Below, one piece after another: positions 23,690-35,769 of a stretch of DNA of 64,000 bases. The notes beneath the pieces were generated by a model. That model saw only the letters and a program-made list of their open reading frames with translations. It had not been told where the DNA came from and ran no database searches. The DNA is taken from positions 38,526,727 to 38,590,726 of the forward strand of contig CANTUZ010000001.1 of assembly GCA_947846985.1 (NCBI GenBank), given 5' to 3'. Position 1 is the first letter of the stretch; each line of letters opens with the position of its first letter. The position numbers and the translations under genes were made by a program. This stretch comes from Fratercula arctica (Eukaryota > Chordata > Aves > Charadriiformes > Alcidae).

Positions 23690-24310
23690 TTTTTTTATAG
23701 TGCAGAGACTCTGCAAGTGATATATAAACAACTTGTAAAGTAAAAAGCAATTATTTATTAGTTCAGTACACATAAAACATAACTAGGATTTAATGATCTA
23801 TTAGGCTAAACATTAGTTTGCTCACCAGTACCCTTAAGGCACCCAAAGAGTTTCTGTTGGCCACGCAGGCATTAGTCAGTAGGTGCAGGGACAGCCTCTA
23901 TTACTCCTTGCACAGGTCCTCAGTGCTGCCGAGTTGCCAGGTCCCACCAGCTCTGTCATCACTGGTGACACTGATAGCTTGTTCCAAAGCCCCAGTGATT
24001 CCCAACTACTCAACTAGCTTTCCTAGTTCTTTGTTTAGTAGTCCATGCTGGTGCTTTTCTCCTTGAATGCTTGAGCTACTAATGATCTTGTCTCAATAGA
24101 GCTACCTCTGACTGTTATTTTATCTTTCTTATCTTTCTGCCCTCTTTCTCACAGCTCTCGTTCTTGTAACTTAATGATATTCTGAGAAGTCAAAGGCAAG
24201 GTTATGCTGCTGGGACAGATTAGAGCTGGGCCTTGGACCCTTGGAGCACAGGCTGTTGAGCCCAAGGGTAAAGGGGTTTACAGCAGTGTTCTCAGCGAAA
24301 GAGGGTTAGC
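23690..24310 (-). mobile_element. Possible LTR-like element containing copy B
   Basis: This stretch is richer in GC than its surroundings and contains an AATAAA on the minus strand at 23754-23759. Its general look is that of a decayed avian LTR read in antisense. I cannot find TG/CA termini or a target duplication, so the boundaries are approximate and the assignment is weak. If it is an LTR, the two 130-bp copies could be pieces of two family members. Confidence 0.3.
24043..24174. repeat. 130-bp duplicated segment, copy B
   Basis: Direct-orientation partner of 22348-22477. The flanks differ on both sides: TAGTAGT precedes it and TGATATTCTG follows it. The duplication is therefore a discrete insert and not part of a longer tandem array. 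Confidence 0.85.
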
Positions 24311-27030
24311 GTTATACATAATTTTTGTTTGCAATGTGAAAAAGTCAACAGGCATGTAAAAGGCAATCAAGATGTAAGCAGTTCAATTATACATCTTATA
24401 AAATGAAAGCAAAACTTTCTTCTGATGAAATTTGTGAACTCCATAAGAACCTATTGAAACAAAGGATGCTTGAAATTTGAGGGTTTTCATTTGTTATTGT
24501 TTCCAGCTTCAAAGTCATAAATTCTGCCAAAATTTTGTGATATGTCACAAGGAATAACATATTTGCAGGTAACATGAACAAATTTCTGATAGAAAATTAT
24601 GTAAAATAATTTAAAAATCATAATTAAAAAGTTAATTTCTCAAAATGATCACAATTGATCACCATATATAAAGATCCTAACCTTACATTGGTAATATATA
24701 TATTCAGAAAATGCTCTGTCAGATGATCAGCACCTTTTCCCTAGTACACTTCATGGGTAATGGATAACTGAACATATGGCTCATTTGTTTGCCTCACTGA
24801 TTTTATTGTTCTCACTTTTGCAAATGTTGCATGTTGCATCAAATTACTGTTAATCATCTTCCAGGTAACAGCATACATCCTCCCAGTTCAAGTTACAAAC
24901 CTCATCTCGACTGCCTCCTTTGAAAAGAAGAATGCTGTAATTCTGAATGATGGGTATAGTGCAGTATAATAACTCTTTTCTAGGAAGAATAATGTACAGT
25001 ACCAGCTGTGCTAGTAAAGCCATATTGAGCAAGCTTTGTTATAATAAAAGCATGCAGCTGCTTCAGACTCCCCTGAAGCTCAGTGTTCTGACCATTATTC
25101 TTTATAAATTTTATACTTTTTTTACTGAGAGAAGTTAGATCCATGAAAGTGTAGATACAGGTATAGATATAAATATCGGAACTTTTTTTTTCCCCCCTCC
25201 ATTCGGAGTTGTCTTGTTCATTGTGGTCAAATATCTGTCAACCACACCTGTAGCTTTGACAGCACACATCTGATGCAACCCTTTTTATATTCTGAGAACA
25301 CAAATCGATTCTTAGTTTACCTTTCTTCAGAAGTGAAAGTACTGAAAACTTAAACTGGTGATCAATCAGCTGCACAACTATCGTCTGCATCAACTGGAGC
25401 AGCTCTAATGAATTTTCACACACCTTAGTCAGGAACCTGCATATGAGTTAAAACTTTAGGGGACTTGAAACAAGAGCTCCAGGTAGGATCCATCCTGTCT
25501 GTCCCTCTCAGAGTTTAGATGTAAATAAACTAAGCTTCACAAGCTATTGCTTCCTCCATCCAGGATAAATAAAGGCACAATTTCTGTGGCAGGGAGAAGA
25601 GGAAAGGGCAGCTGGAGCCTGAGAAGCATCTACATCCTCTGTTTAATTGATAAGATGTAGTTAACTCTTCTGCTATCATGCCTGTGAGTTAGTCATACTG
25701 TCTGGTTATCCTTTATTTCTCAGTACATCCATTCCTGTTAGAGCTGATTACCTAAGAGGAATTACTGCAATATGGTGTTGTGGGGTTTTTTTTGTTGTTT
25801 TTGTTTGTTTGTTTGTTTGTTACTTTTTTTTTTAAAGCAACATTTTAGTAGAATTTTAGGTAAATCACTTGAAAGTTCTGCCTAAATATACTTATTAAAA
25901 AACATAATAATGCATTAATAAACATTTCCACAGTGTTTCATTTGCCTTTACTACCCTTTAAAGTCACCTCCAAATCTTTTCTTCCTTTTTAAATTTCCTT
26001 CCTCCTTCATAAACTCTGGCCTCCTCTGAGTCACCATCTCTTACTTTTCCTTGGTTCCTTTACCTATAGCTTCCTCATGCGTTTGGTATTCTGCCTCCTT
26101 ATCTTTTATGGTTAGTCATCTATCCCTAAAACAGCTCAATACTTACCTTTTGCTTACATAATTTTTTAGTCTTATATGTTTGAGTATCATAGTTCAGGCA
26201 AACACAGGGACAAGAAAAATGCAACTATGTGTGGTTTGGAAATATATATATTTATTTTCTGGACTGGAATGTCAAACAGTTTCAACTTCTTTTACTATTT
26301 ACTTTGTAATAGCAATCATCAAAACCTATCAGGGCATTACATGGGCAGGAGGTTTGACTGCTTTGAGATCTTATTTATCATAATATGTACATGCACCTCT
26401 GTTATACTATTGAATATGTTATATACTATTAATTGTCTTTAAGACATACTTGTTCAATTTGATTAATTTGAAATAAATTGTACTGTGTTATATACATAAC
26501 CTTTGCTTCTACTGAGTGGTGAACGTTTGCTAGAATTGCATTTCTTTAACCTCTTTGCATAGTATGCCTTTGGCTGTTTTCATCAGTTACAGTTGGTCTG
26601 AGTTTCTCTTCCTCTTTACCAGGCTTCTCGAGCCTAGAATTATTTTTCCATTTTCCACAGCTGTTTTGCCATGATTATTTTGGGCATATACAAGTCAAAT
26701 CAAAACAACCCCAAAAAACTTGCATTTCACAAATGTGTATTACTGGCGGCATTCATGGACTCTAGCAGAAAGTAAAGTCCTGTAAATGAGATGGCTGTTA
26801 ATAGCCACTAGTATCTCAGAAAATGCAGGGTAATGTCAATGGTCAAATTACTTTTCCAGAATAAATCCATGTGGTCATTATTTAGCACATTCCCAATTGT
26901 TCAAAATGTCTTAAAATTAGATCCCTATCAGTCTTTTAGTATCAAATCATAAACTGCTAATCCTATAATAAAAGATTCATGCTTACTACACCCAAAATAA
27001 AATGTCCCAAACTGTAGAATTCATCCCACT
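24311..27030. other. Gene-free AT-rich segment
   Basis: I see no gene, RNA gene or recognisable transposon. A short (GTTT)n tract lies at 25803-25821, with T-rich low complexity around it. Confidence 0.6.
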
Positions 27031-27461
27031 ATGGTGGCTTGACCCAAGCAAGCAGCTAAGCCCCCCATCACTCACTACCTCCTCCAGACAGATTGATTCC
27101 CAGCCAGCCTCTGAGCAACAGCCACCTGGAAGACAAACACCATCCCCACACACACCTTTCTTCATCTCCCTTTAATTTGAATTCCTGAGCATGGCATTGT
27201 ATGGTATAGAATATCCCTTTTTTTCAGTTTGGGTCAGCTGGGCTGGCTCTTTTCCCTCCCAGTTTCTTGCTCAGTCTCAGCCTATTCGCTCAGGGGGACA
27301 GAGTGGGAAAAGAGAAAGCCCCGATGCTGTGCAAGCATCATTCAACATTAGCTAATACATTGGTGCGTTATCAACAGTTTTAGCCACAAATCCAAAACAC
27401 AGCACCACAGGGGCTGCTATCAAATAAGTTAACTGTGTCCCAGTCAGACCCAGTATATCCA
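27031..27461 (-). mobile_element. Degenerate ERVL-type LTR
   Basis: From memory this follows a common passerine LTR in antisense. Shared blocks include a left edge with GGTGGCTTGACCC, a middle stretch with GTATGGTATAGAATATCCC, then TTTGGGTCAGCTG and a right part with AATCCAAAACACAGCAC. On the minus strand it starts near 27461. It is shorter than intact copies through internal deletion, and its termini are mutated so I could not confirm a target duplication. No internal viral sequence flanks it. It is older than the LTR at 6435. Confidence 0.72.
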
Positions 27462-28799
27462 TGTTTCTCAAACTTATCTCTAAATTTTGGGACATATTTT
27501 AACAGTCAAATGATGCTTATTTAATACACATCTTACTGCTTACTGCGCTAGTACTTCTCACTAGCTGGTATTCTGTCTTTTTTTTGTTTATTTCCGTCAT
27601 AAAGCCAAAACCCTAAATTGTAGGTTCAGTGAGTTGTGTTACATTTGTGAGAATACTGTCGGTGATTAGGTGAATAATTTTTGGAAGGAAGAATTAATAG
27701 AAAATGAAACAAAATGTTGGATTCTTGTTTTAATTATTCATAAAATTTAGACTAAAGAAAAAAACAACTGGACAATAGCTTCTGGTTATTAAAAAATACC
27801 CAAACTGATTTGAACGTTTAGAACAATTCATTTGGATGAAGAATTGAGAATCTCAGTACTGAATTCACTTAAGGACATCTTATATTTATTGTTACGGAGG
27901 CAGGCAAAATCTAGTAAACAAAAGCTAGGGCTTTATTCTGCCCTCATGTACTGTGTGGAGTCTGCAGAGATCAGTGGGATTATGCTGTGGCTACACTCTG
28001 AACTATAGCAACTCTGCTCAGCCTGGCTTTGGAAATGTAGGACGTCACATTGGCCTCAATCAGTTTTGCTTTCCAGTTGTTTTTGGTGCAGTTCTCAGGG
28101 GATTCTCAACCTGTCTCTGCTCATTGGCACTGAAAGAGAGACAGTTGCTCAGCGAGGGGTTATGGGAAGTGATCCTGCCAGCTGTATCGTTAAACCATTA
28201 CCCTACAGTAAAATCACTGAACTCTGCTGTAGACTTTGTGCATGCCACAAGTTTCCATCATCTCAAAAAGGCAATTTAATGCACTGGGACTAGCGCTTAT
28301 TATAATCCCAGTGAGAACGACACTCAGACTTTGCAAGGTATTGTTTAAAATACCATATATTAGAGTTAACAGGAGAAATAAAAAGATGATAGAATAGACA
28401 ATCTCATGTCTCTTCAGACACTGGGAACCCCAGGCTGTGCAGGATCAGATGGACCTCCTAGCAACACCGGTCATGCTGTGCAGATCCCGTCCATGGAGAG
28501 ATTTGCTGACTTTTTGGCTTTTCGAGCTCATACAGGATTTTCTTTATAGAAAACAATTCTGTCCCTGGATGCTACTGTTGAACAAAAGAATGATCACCTG
28601 TAAACTTGCTGCTTCACTTTAAGGTAAAGGCAAGGGCATGAGGGTGGTGTAATTGCCAGTGCCCATAGGGAGCTGCCTCAGAGTCCTCTGTTACAATTAC
28701 CTGCTTAAGTTTCCTTTGCTTCCAACGAATATGTGCAGCAAACACAGGCCTGAAAGCCAAGCTATACATGCAGCACAGCACAGCAAAGCACAGCACGGG
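27462..28799. other. Gene-free spacer
   Basis: No supported gene. The part around 27890-28060 has a slightly higher GC content and might be an old repeat, but I cannot name it. Confidence 0.5.
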
Positions 28800-29090
28800 C
28801 CTGTGCCTGCGTAACAGATTAGTTCTGGTTAACAGCCAGATGCCCAACCAACTGCTTGATTCCCTTCTCCTCTGACTGTCCTCTCTCTTTTGCCCTTTCT
28901 AAACTACTTTTTTCCGTGAGGTGCTACCATCTTGGCTGAGGGGCTCGGCCATGTCCTGTGGTGGGTCCATTGGAGCTGACTGGAAGTGGCTATGTCTGGC
29001 TCAGGACAACTCCATCCTCTCCTCACAGAGGCCACCCCTGCAGCCCCTGGCTGCCAGCACCTGGCTATGGACACTCCATACACTTTCCAA
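28800..29090 (-). mobile_element. Fragment of ERVL-type LTR, 5' (U3) end
   Basis: Positions 28920-29090 align by eye with 17825-17992, the 5' end of the larger LTR. Shared blocks include GGGCTCGGCC and GCCACCCCTG (GCTACCCCTG in the other copy), with the same spacing between them. The piece to the left (28800-28919) could be more of the same LTR but is too decayed to be sure. Minus orientation follows from the alignment. No target duplication was found. Confidence 0.6.
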
Positions 29091-30651
29091 AGCTCAATGA
29101 TCTTCCATTAGCATCACTATAGAAAATTAGGAAAAAAAATAATAAAAAAAAAAAACAGGACTAGGGCAACAATATCACTCCTCGTTCACAAAAGCCTTGC
29201 TTGCAAGTGGCTGAAAGCATATATGGGAGGAGAAACATGATATCATGTGTACATCTGGTAGCAGCCCCCTCCAGAGGCAGAACGCTGAGCTGCCGCTGTG
29301 ACACTGTTGCCAGGCTCTCTTCACCGTTGCCTTTCCATTGTGCGAAAAACTGGAAAATTAAGTGCAGAAACGCTTGAGCCGTGGTTGCTTCTGTTTGTCC
29401 AACTTGCCTTCTGACACAAGATCTGGGTGAATGCTTGAACTGCACACATGCACAGAAAAGAACTTCCTCACTGATAAAAAGAAAGGCACAAAATGCTTCA
29501 GTTTGTCACCCTATATTGCTATTTGGAAGTCTGCAACTTGAGCTTGCAATTTATATACAGCCACAGAGATGGACTAACTATTAGCTTGAAATGAAAAATT
29601 CATGAAACTTTCTGGTCTTTTCACCATTTCATGAAGTCAGCAAAATTCCTAATGTTTTATGATGCTTTTAAACATGAATTCAGGATTTTGCCTCAAGGCT
29701 TTCATTGCAACAACAGCTAATCTGATTCAGAGGAGACTGAGGTGCAACCCTGCTTTTACTAATTATTTGTATTGAAAGAGGCAGTAAACTGGTGTTATTG
29801 AGATACCATATCCGCTTTACACACTTTTTAAACAAATCAACTCTACTGAAGTTCCTGTAATATCTTCAGATATATACTGAGGTCAGTGAGATTATAGTTT
29901 GGTGATTAGTTTAAAGCACTTTAAAAGTCAAAGCAATTAGAAGGGGGTACATTTCCTGCCAACCTTCCCCAAAATTGCATGTCCTATTGCCTCGCTGGTA
30001 CTAAGACTTATTTTCACATGTCTAGGCATACAGTCCTTTTGAAGAAAATGTACCCTTTTAAAGTTACATTAATGTTTTATTAGTTATGTTAATGTTTTAT
30101 TTAGGATGGATAGCATATTATTAAGATTCTATGAAACATAGAAGAGAGAATGATCTCTGTCCCTTGAGATTGCAATGCAAATATTTTTTACTTACACTAT
30201 TCTTTTTTAATATATATATATATATATTTGTAGGAGTGTCATGAAAACCATTAGCAGCAGCATTTAACTGAATAACGAATTGGGCGATCCACATAACAAT
30301 AGCGATGGCAGCAATAAAGTCCATTTTATGTCCTACCACAGATACGAAACACCTCACCTCTGTGAAGTTAAAGCATTAAAAATAAATATTTAAAATTAAT
30401 CACTGTGGTTTGCCTTTGAAATTAGTCTACCCATATCTCCTGTGAATTGACAGAAGCGGAATTTAACCAATTTAGCGCTCTCTATCTTGTTTCCTACTGG
30501 TTTGGATGGAAGGAGATAACCACATACAAAGGGTGATTCATTCCACCTTTCATGCATATTTATTTTCTGATGGGATTCCTCCCTTGAAGATGCTGATTTT
30601 TTTTTTTTCCCAAAAAGGTAGCTGGTGCGACTAACAGATGTGAAGGGTGGC
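29091..30651. other. Gene-free spacer
   Basis: No supported gene. A short (AT)n tract lies at 30210-30227, and a duplicated TTAATGTTTTATT string near 30068-30100. Confidence 0.6.
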
Positions 30652-30831
30652 ATTCAATTGCCTAAACATAAGCAGAAGTTGTTATCTGGGATGCCGTAGG
30701 GTATCCCACCACACTTCCTGCTGCTACTGCAGAAAAGCATAGGTCTTGTGTAGACTCTTCATACTCTGTGTCATGTCTGTTAATGTTTTGTGGATTATAT
30801 AGGTTTGGTACTTATGTTTAGGCAACTGAAT
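30652..30831. mobile_element. 180-bp inverted-repeat element (MITE-like or old dispersed repeat)
   Basis: Two 21-bp arms, 30652-30672 and 30811-30831, are inverted complements with one mismatch; the inner 15 bp are perfect (30658-30672 and 30811-30825). They enclose 138 bp with no coding potential. The arm core CCTAAACATA recurs near 44541 as TTAAACATA and near 63322, in similar flanking sequence, so this belongs to a dispersed family. It could be a non-autonomous DNA transposon with terminal inverted repeats. Alternatively it could be an old repeat in which two copies inserted in opposite directions. No target duplication is obvious. Confidence 0.5.
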
Positions 30832-30995
30832 CTTGATTTAGGTGCCCATATTAAGATTCATTTTTCAGTTTCCTAAATCTGTATTGACTACAAGGGCCAC
30901 TGGTTCAGTAGTAGATACTTACAGGCAGACACTTAAAGTTAGATAGGTAATTCTGCAGCTGAATCCTACCCAAAGTTCTTAAGCTTAAATGAAAT
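30832..30995. repeat. Further degenerate repeat-family sequence
   Basis: Around 30960-30980, read on the minus strand, the string GGGTAGGATTCAG appears; it also occurs at 44524-44536 just before the TTAAACATA core. This suggests the repeat family extends past the right arm of the inverted-repeat element. Boundaries are uncertain. Confidence 0.35.
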
Positions 30996-33044
30996 GAATC
31001 AATAGTTTAGTTTTCAAACCAAAAATAAACAAACCAAATTAAAAAAACCAAACCAAAACAAAACAAAAAACACCCCACAACAAAACTAAAAACCAGAACA
31101 AACAAACAAAATACCCCACACAAAAAAGAGCAACTCCTCCCCCAGAAAAGCCACATACTTAGGATGTTTCAAAAAGAAAAAAAAAAAAAAAAGAAAAAAG
31201 AAAAAAAGAAACTCCTGTATGATTTTTTTGATGTTTGGTGAGTTTTTACTAAATGCTGGCATTTACACGTTCTTTGAACATTATAAAAATGAGAATAATA
31301 GTAGCACTTTGAACAACTACAAAATACAACACAAAAAATTATACTATTCCATCTTCATTAATTTTTCACAGATCTTTCACATGAAAGAATACTCATTTAT
31401 GCCTCATATTAGCTTTTCCCTCTTCCTATGCAACACCACTTCAGGTCACTAAGTTGTCAGTTGGGATCTCTCCAGTTCAGGAGCCATCTATGGCTCCAAG
31501 AGGGAGTGTAATGCAGATAGGAAGAGGTTGGGATCATTTGGCTATGACTGTTCAGTTCTATTTTCCTTCATGCCTTGTACAATGGAAGGTTCTGCTACAT
31601 AGAGAAACAGACTACAGAAAATACATGCATAACTTTCTACATGATGCCATGGTATGTTGCCACCTTCCTAAATGGGGAAAAAAACCCACAAATCCTGTTT
31701 CTTTTGATAAGGTCTGTGAATAGAGATAGAACATTTTTTGTTTCGTTGGTTGGTTGGTTTTTTCCTAGTGAAAATGTTTATAATGCATAGAAAACCAAAC
31801 AGTCACTTAAATTGCTTCTTTCACATGCTGCCTTCTATGTCTGGTGTGAATCCAGCTTTTGATTTAGAGCGCGATAAAGTACAAGAAAATCAAATCTCAG
31901 TGTTCTACAGTTCTGGTTATATGAACAACTGGTATCTTGGATCATGGCTGTAAATATCAGAGAAAACAACATGTTATTAAGCATTTATAAAATACAGTAA
32001 CAGGTTTTCATTTTGTGCCACTGTAATGTAAAACTTTTAGGGCAATACCTTGTGAACTATTTATTGCCATACTGCTTGATGATAGAGAATTTAAACATAA
32101 AGTCTCAATTCTCCTACATGGGCACCCTATAAAATTATAATGTCTGGGTTACTTATCATTCAGAGACTTAGATGATTAGATTAAAGATGATTAAAGGCAG
32201 TTTTGAACAATCACAGAGGTGTGATTTTCTAATATTAACATATGCTGCACATACAGCCTATATGTCCTGTAAATAAAAACTTACCAGCAACCTTTATGTC
32301 TCTTGAACTCAAGTCATTGCCTTACTTGCATGCCTTCAAACATGTTTCTTATGAGAGTTTGACTCTCATAAGTTTTTTCAGTTGCATTTAACGAATGAAA
32401 TGGTTACCTTTTTGCACCACACCACTTTGATTGCCAAACATCAACCACTGATTATATTTCATTTCCATATGCTTCAATTAGTTTATTCAAATTAACAAAA
32501 TCCCACAGTATGTAAGTGATCCAGATTGAAAATAGGAACATAAAATCAAGCTCATTCACGTGCGACAACACAAACATATTTAGGTATAGACTGACTCTGC
32601 GTAGAGAGAAGCATTGTCTCTCCTCCCACTATATAAGGGGCAGTGGGCTATAGAAATGGTTCCTTGTGCCTTATTCCATTGCCATAACTTACATGAGGGA
32701 ATGGGTAAATCTTTCAACTCTGTTTAGTTGAATGGTTTGTGCTATTTGAGAAGCCTCAAGTTATTCTTTATAGAGTCTCACTGTCTGTCCAAGGAGTGAG
32801 AGATCTTTACAAATAACCTATACCACATTTATCTGTCATATCTCTGTGGGCCTTGATACACAAAACCGTTTACTAAGTGGTTAGGCAACTGAACTGTGTT
32901 CTCAGACTCCTCTGAGTGTAACGACCATAACTCCTACACTTCTCTTCTCCAGAGAGCAGTGCTCTGTCCCACCTGTTTTTTTCTCCTTGCTCTCCTCATG
33001 TGTACTGTAAGGAACAGAAGATTTGACATAACTTTAGTAACCCA
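30996..33044. other. Gene-free segment with A/C-rich tract
   Basis: This begins with low-complexity A-rich sequence (about 31020-31210). That tract includes 31034-31069, an exact 36-bp copy of 12914-12949. The rest is AT-rich with no gene or transposon that I recognise. Confidence 0.6.
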
Positions 33045-33500
33045 GCTTGTTAGACCAAGCTGAGAAAACCCTTCATTCACGGCTTTCCAGCCTCCTCCAG
33101 GTCTCCCCGCACAGTGGCCATGGCCCAGGAATGTATTTCAGCTCCCCAGGGTTGTCAGCCCCTGGCCCAGCAATACCGTACCATGGCTGGTCTCCAGCTC
33201 CCCACAGCCCTGCCCTGCCGGGCCATGGGCCCCACTGAGCAGGGCTCACCTGTAGACCATGTCCCAGCCCAACCATGACCTGTCCCCATCCCTGTGGATG
33301 TGCCCGATGCCTGGGGCTGGGACTGCCCCTGGTGCCCGCAGTTGCTCTGCTCAAGGCAGCTCCATGGCAAGCTGTACTGGTGTTTCCTGAAGTAGGAAAC
33401 ACCTAAGTCTCCTGACTTAGGAGAGGAGTTTGTCAAACCTCCTATCGCTTTCCCAGAGCTCTGCAGAAGACCCTGTAAGAGGGAAGCAAATAAAAAAAAA
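33045..33500. other. GC-rich island, probably a decayed transposon or LTR
   Basis: About 380 bp of clearly higher GC than the surroundings, full of CCTGG, CAGCC and CCATGG strings with few CpG, as in methylation-decayed repeats. Both strands have open frames of 60-120 codons (for example 33155-33523 minus), as expected from few stop codons in GC-rich sequence. I recognise no protein domain. Two perfect 8-bp hairpins abut at 33381-33421, and an AAATAAAAAAAAA tract sits at 33488-33500, which could be a retroposed 3' end on the plus strand. I half-recall similar sequence in avian LTRs but cannot name a family. Confidence 0.4.
33381..33421. other. Two abutting perfect hairpins
   Basis: Hairpin 1 pairs TGTTTCCT (33381-33388) with AGGAAACA (33394-33401) around a 5-nt loop. 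Hairpin 2 pairs CCTAAGTC (33402-33409) with GACTTAGG (33414-33421) around a 4-nt loop. They touch without a spacer. Confidence 0.85.
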
Positions 33501-35639
33501 CACCCCACACAATTCCCCTCCACTGAAAAAACAGGGTTCAGATCTGAAGAAAAGCAGATTTGCAGACAATTCAGAAATTTTTCCTGGCTATGGGTCCTAT
33601 TCCAAATCTACACAAACTTTGTAAATTTAATACCCTTAAAAGAATTTGTATTTTTCCACTTTTATTCCACTCTATCTCCTTTCCTAATTATATGAGCTGA
33701 AACTGTTTTTTATACTGTATTTTCATCAGTTATGATAAATAAGGAGCTCTATATCTTGTTGGCAGACACTTGTTCTCAGGTGCTCCAGTGGATCTCATGC
33801 TGTGGATGGGTGGACACCAATGTAGGAAAAGATCCCTGAATTCTATTAAAGAACTGTGCCTTACAAAGAGTTTTTTTGTGATGATGAAGAGCTTTTAGGT
33901 AGCATCCATTTTATCAAGCAATTCAAGCTAAACTATGAATTATCCAAGAATAGCAATTAACCTGAATCTTGACCTATCTGTGAAATAAATGACTTCGTGA
34001 TTGTTGAAGATCCCTTAGGTAGACAAAGCCAATATTAATCAAATGCAGTGGTGTCAGCCAAGCCAAGAATATTTTTATAAGATGAGTTCTTTAATTTTTT
34101 TATCTGATCTCTAAGAGACAAACAAAAATAACCCTGATACTAAGCCTGGCCATATCAGAGGACAAAATATAGTTTTATTTACTGACTCTGTCAGACCAAA
34201 TTTAAACTGTGCAGAGATGATTTATAATTTTCTGCTTGTAGTAAATACTGTTTATGACTGAAAATAATCAATTTTTAGCTCATATTATTAGAGATAAATA
34301 GATTTTGTGTATTAACTCCAGAGAGCTAATGAAAGTGAGAAACAAAATATAGTGGTGCTTTATTATGCAGCAGAAAAAGCCAAAACAAGAAAAAAAAAGA
34401 AGGAACTCAAGCTCCCCTGACCTCAAAACCCCAGATTCATAGCAGCAAAACCAATAATTATTCTGATGAAAATGCAGGGTGGAGTTTTTTGGTCAATATT
34501 AAAGATCAAGACAGAAAAATGCATCACTATATAAAAAGCTCACTACTGAAATAGCATTTCAACAATTCACATCTCATTTAAAAAAAAAAAAAAAATTGAA
34601 ATGGGACTATGAGATAAATTAGGCAAAAACCGAACATATATTCTGCTGCCCAGCATGGACATTATTTAAGTGAATTCTTTATGCAAGACTGAGGAGGACA
34701 ATTTTGGCAGTGATGTTACTTTTGTATGGAGATAAAAGTTTTGATAAAGGTATCATACGTTCCCGTTGCAGTGGAGTTTCATCTGAATGGTACAAGATCC
34801 AAGAAGTCATTTTTTTTGGCACAAACCATGTCATTGCAGCTAGCATTATTCTAAAAAGCCAAGAGAAGTAAGAAACATTGTATGGGTTTATTTTTATATA
34901 TTGCCTGTATAGGAGACATCATCCAAAGCCATAACCTATTTCCTGTTTCCAATTTTTTTCATTAATATAAAACAAAAGTATATGAAGACCTTTCTTTAAT
35001 ACTACTTGAGATATGCACATCAGGTAGTGGAAAGATGGAGTCAATTCACTTGTACACACTTTTTGTGTTATTTGCGATGCTATTGGTTACCTCAGGCATC
35101 ACATGGGGCTGGCAGGTATGATCCAAACTGTGAAGTTACATCTTGAGTCAAGCATCTCAGGTGCCTGTGTGTGGGCAACCGAAACAAGCTGAAAAAGTAG
35201 GATTCATTTCCATATTCCAGACACCCAAATCCAATTTTACCCAAATGGAAGGGTCTATATATGAATTAGGTGAGCTATGGCTTTGCACTAGTAAGAAATG
35301 CAATATGAGATTCAGTTACTCCCATGTAGTTACCAGCTGTCATTTGAAATACTCTACCTCATTTGACTTCCAGCTGGGATTCCTAAGAACTTGGCTCTCC
35401 AGCAAGCTCAGACTCATGTTTACTGTTCCTTGGTGTATATGCCTCTCAAAAAGTACTAGATTTCTACACTGGCTTTGGCCTGAAACTCCATTCAACTCAT
35501 GAGATATATCTAAAGAAAAATAAATTTGAGAGTCTGTGACTGAAAGAAATTTTCTCATTTTAGCTAAGTGAATGGATTTTACAATAAGGCAGTTCTTATT
35601 TCTTTTACAGTCACCCCTCCCTGTACAATTATGTTTTAC
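33501..35639. other. Gene-free segment
   Basis: AT-rich with an A run at 34580-34595. A 119-codon plus-strand frame at 35143-35502 has no recognisable domain and I do not call it a gene. Confidence 0.55.
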
Positions 35640-35769
35640 CTTTCAGCACTGTTCGCTGTCTCTCTCCAAAAGTCAGTTATTGTATACCCTTGTGCCCAGT
35701 TTGGCTAATAGATTTTCATGTAGCACCATATGAAATACTTTATTGATTACAGCTAGATTAAGTCAATTT
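35640..35769 (-). mobile_element. Ancient CR1-like LINE, left part (split by younger CR1)
   Basis: The stretch ending in ATAGATTTTCATGTAGCACC and AGCTAGATTAAGTCAA follows, in antisense, the reverse-transcriptase region of old amniote CR1 elements. It stops where the younger CR1 (35770-36742) begins, and its expected continuation resumes at about 36760. The left edge is vague. Confidence 0.6.

Noticed and set aside
22348..24174. Simple tandem duplication of a 1.7-kb unit
   Set aside because: Only 130 bp match; sequence on both sides of the two copies is unrelated, so it is not a tandem array of the whole interval.
33155..33523. 122-codon minus-strand open frame
   Set aside because: It sits in the GC-rich island where stop codons are scarce; no protein family is recognised.
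35143..35502. 119-codon plus-strand open frame
   Set aside because: No domain, no splice context and no codon pattern that stands out; treated as chance.
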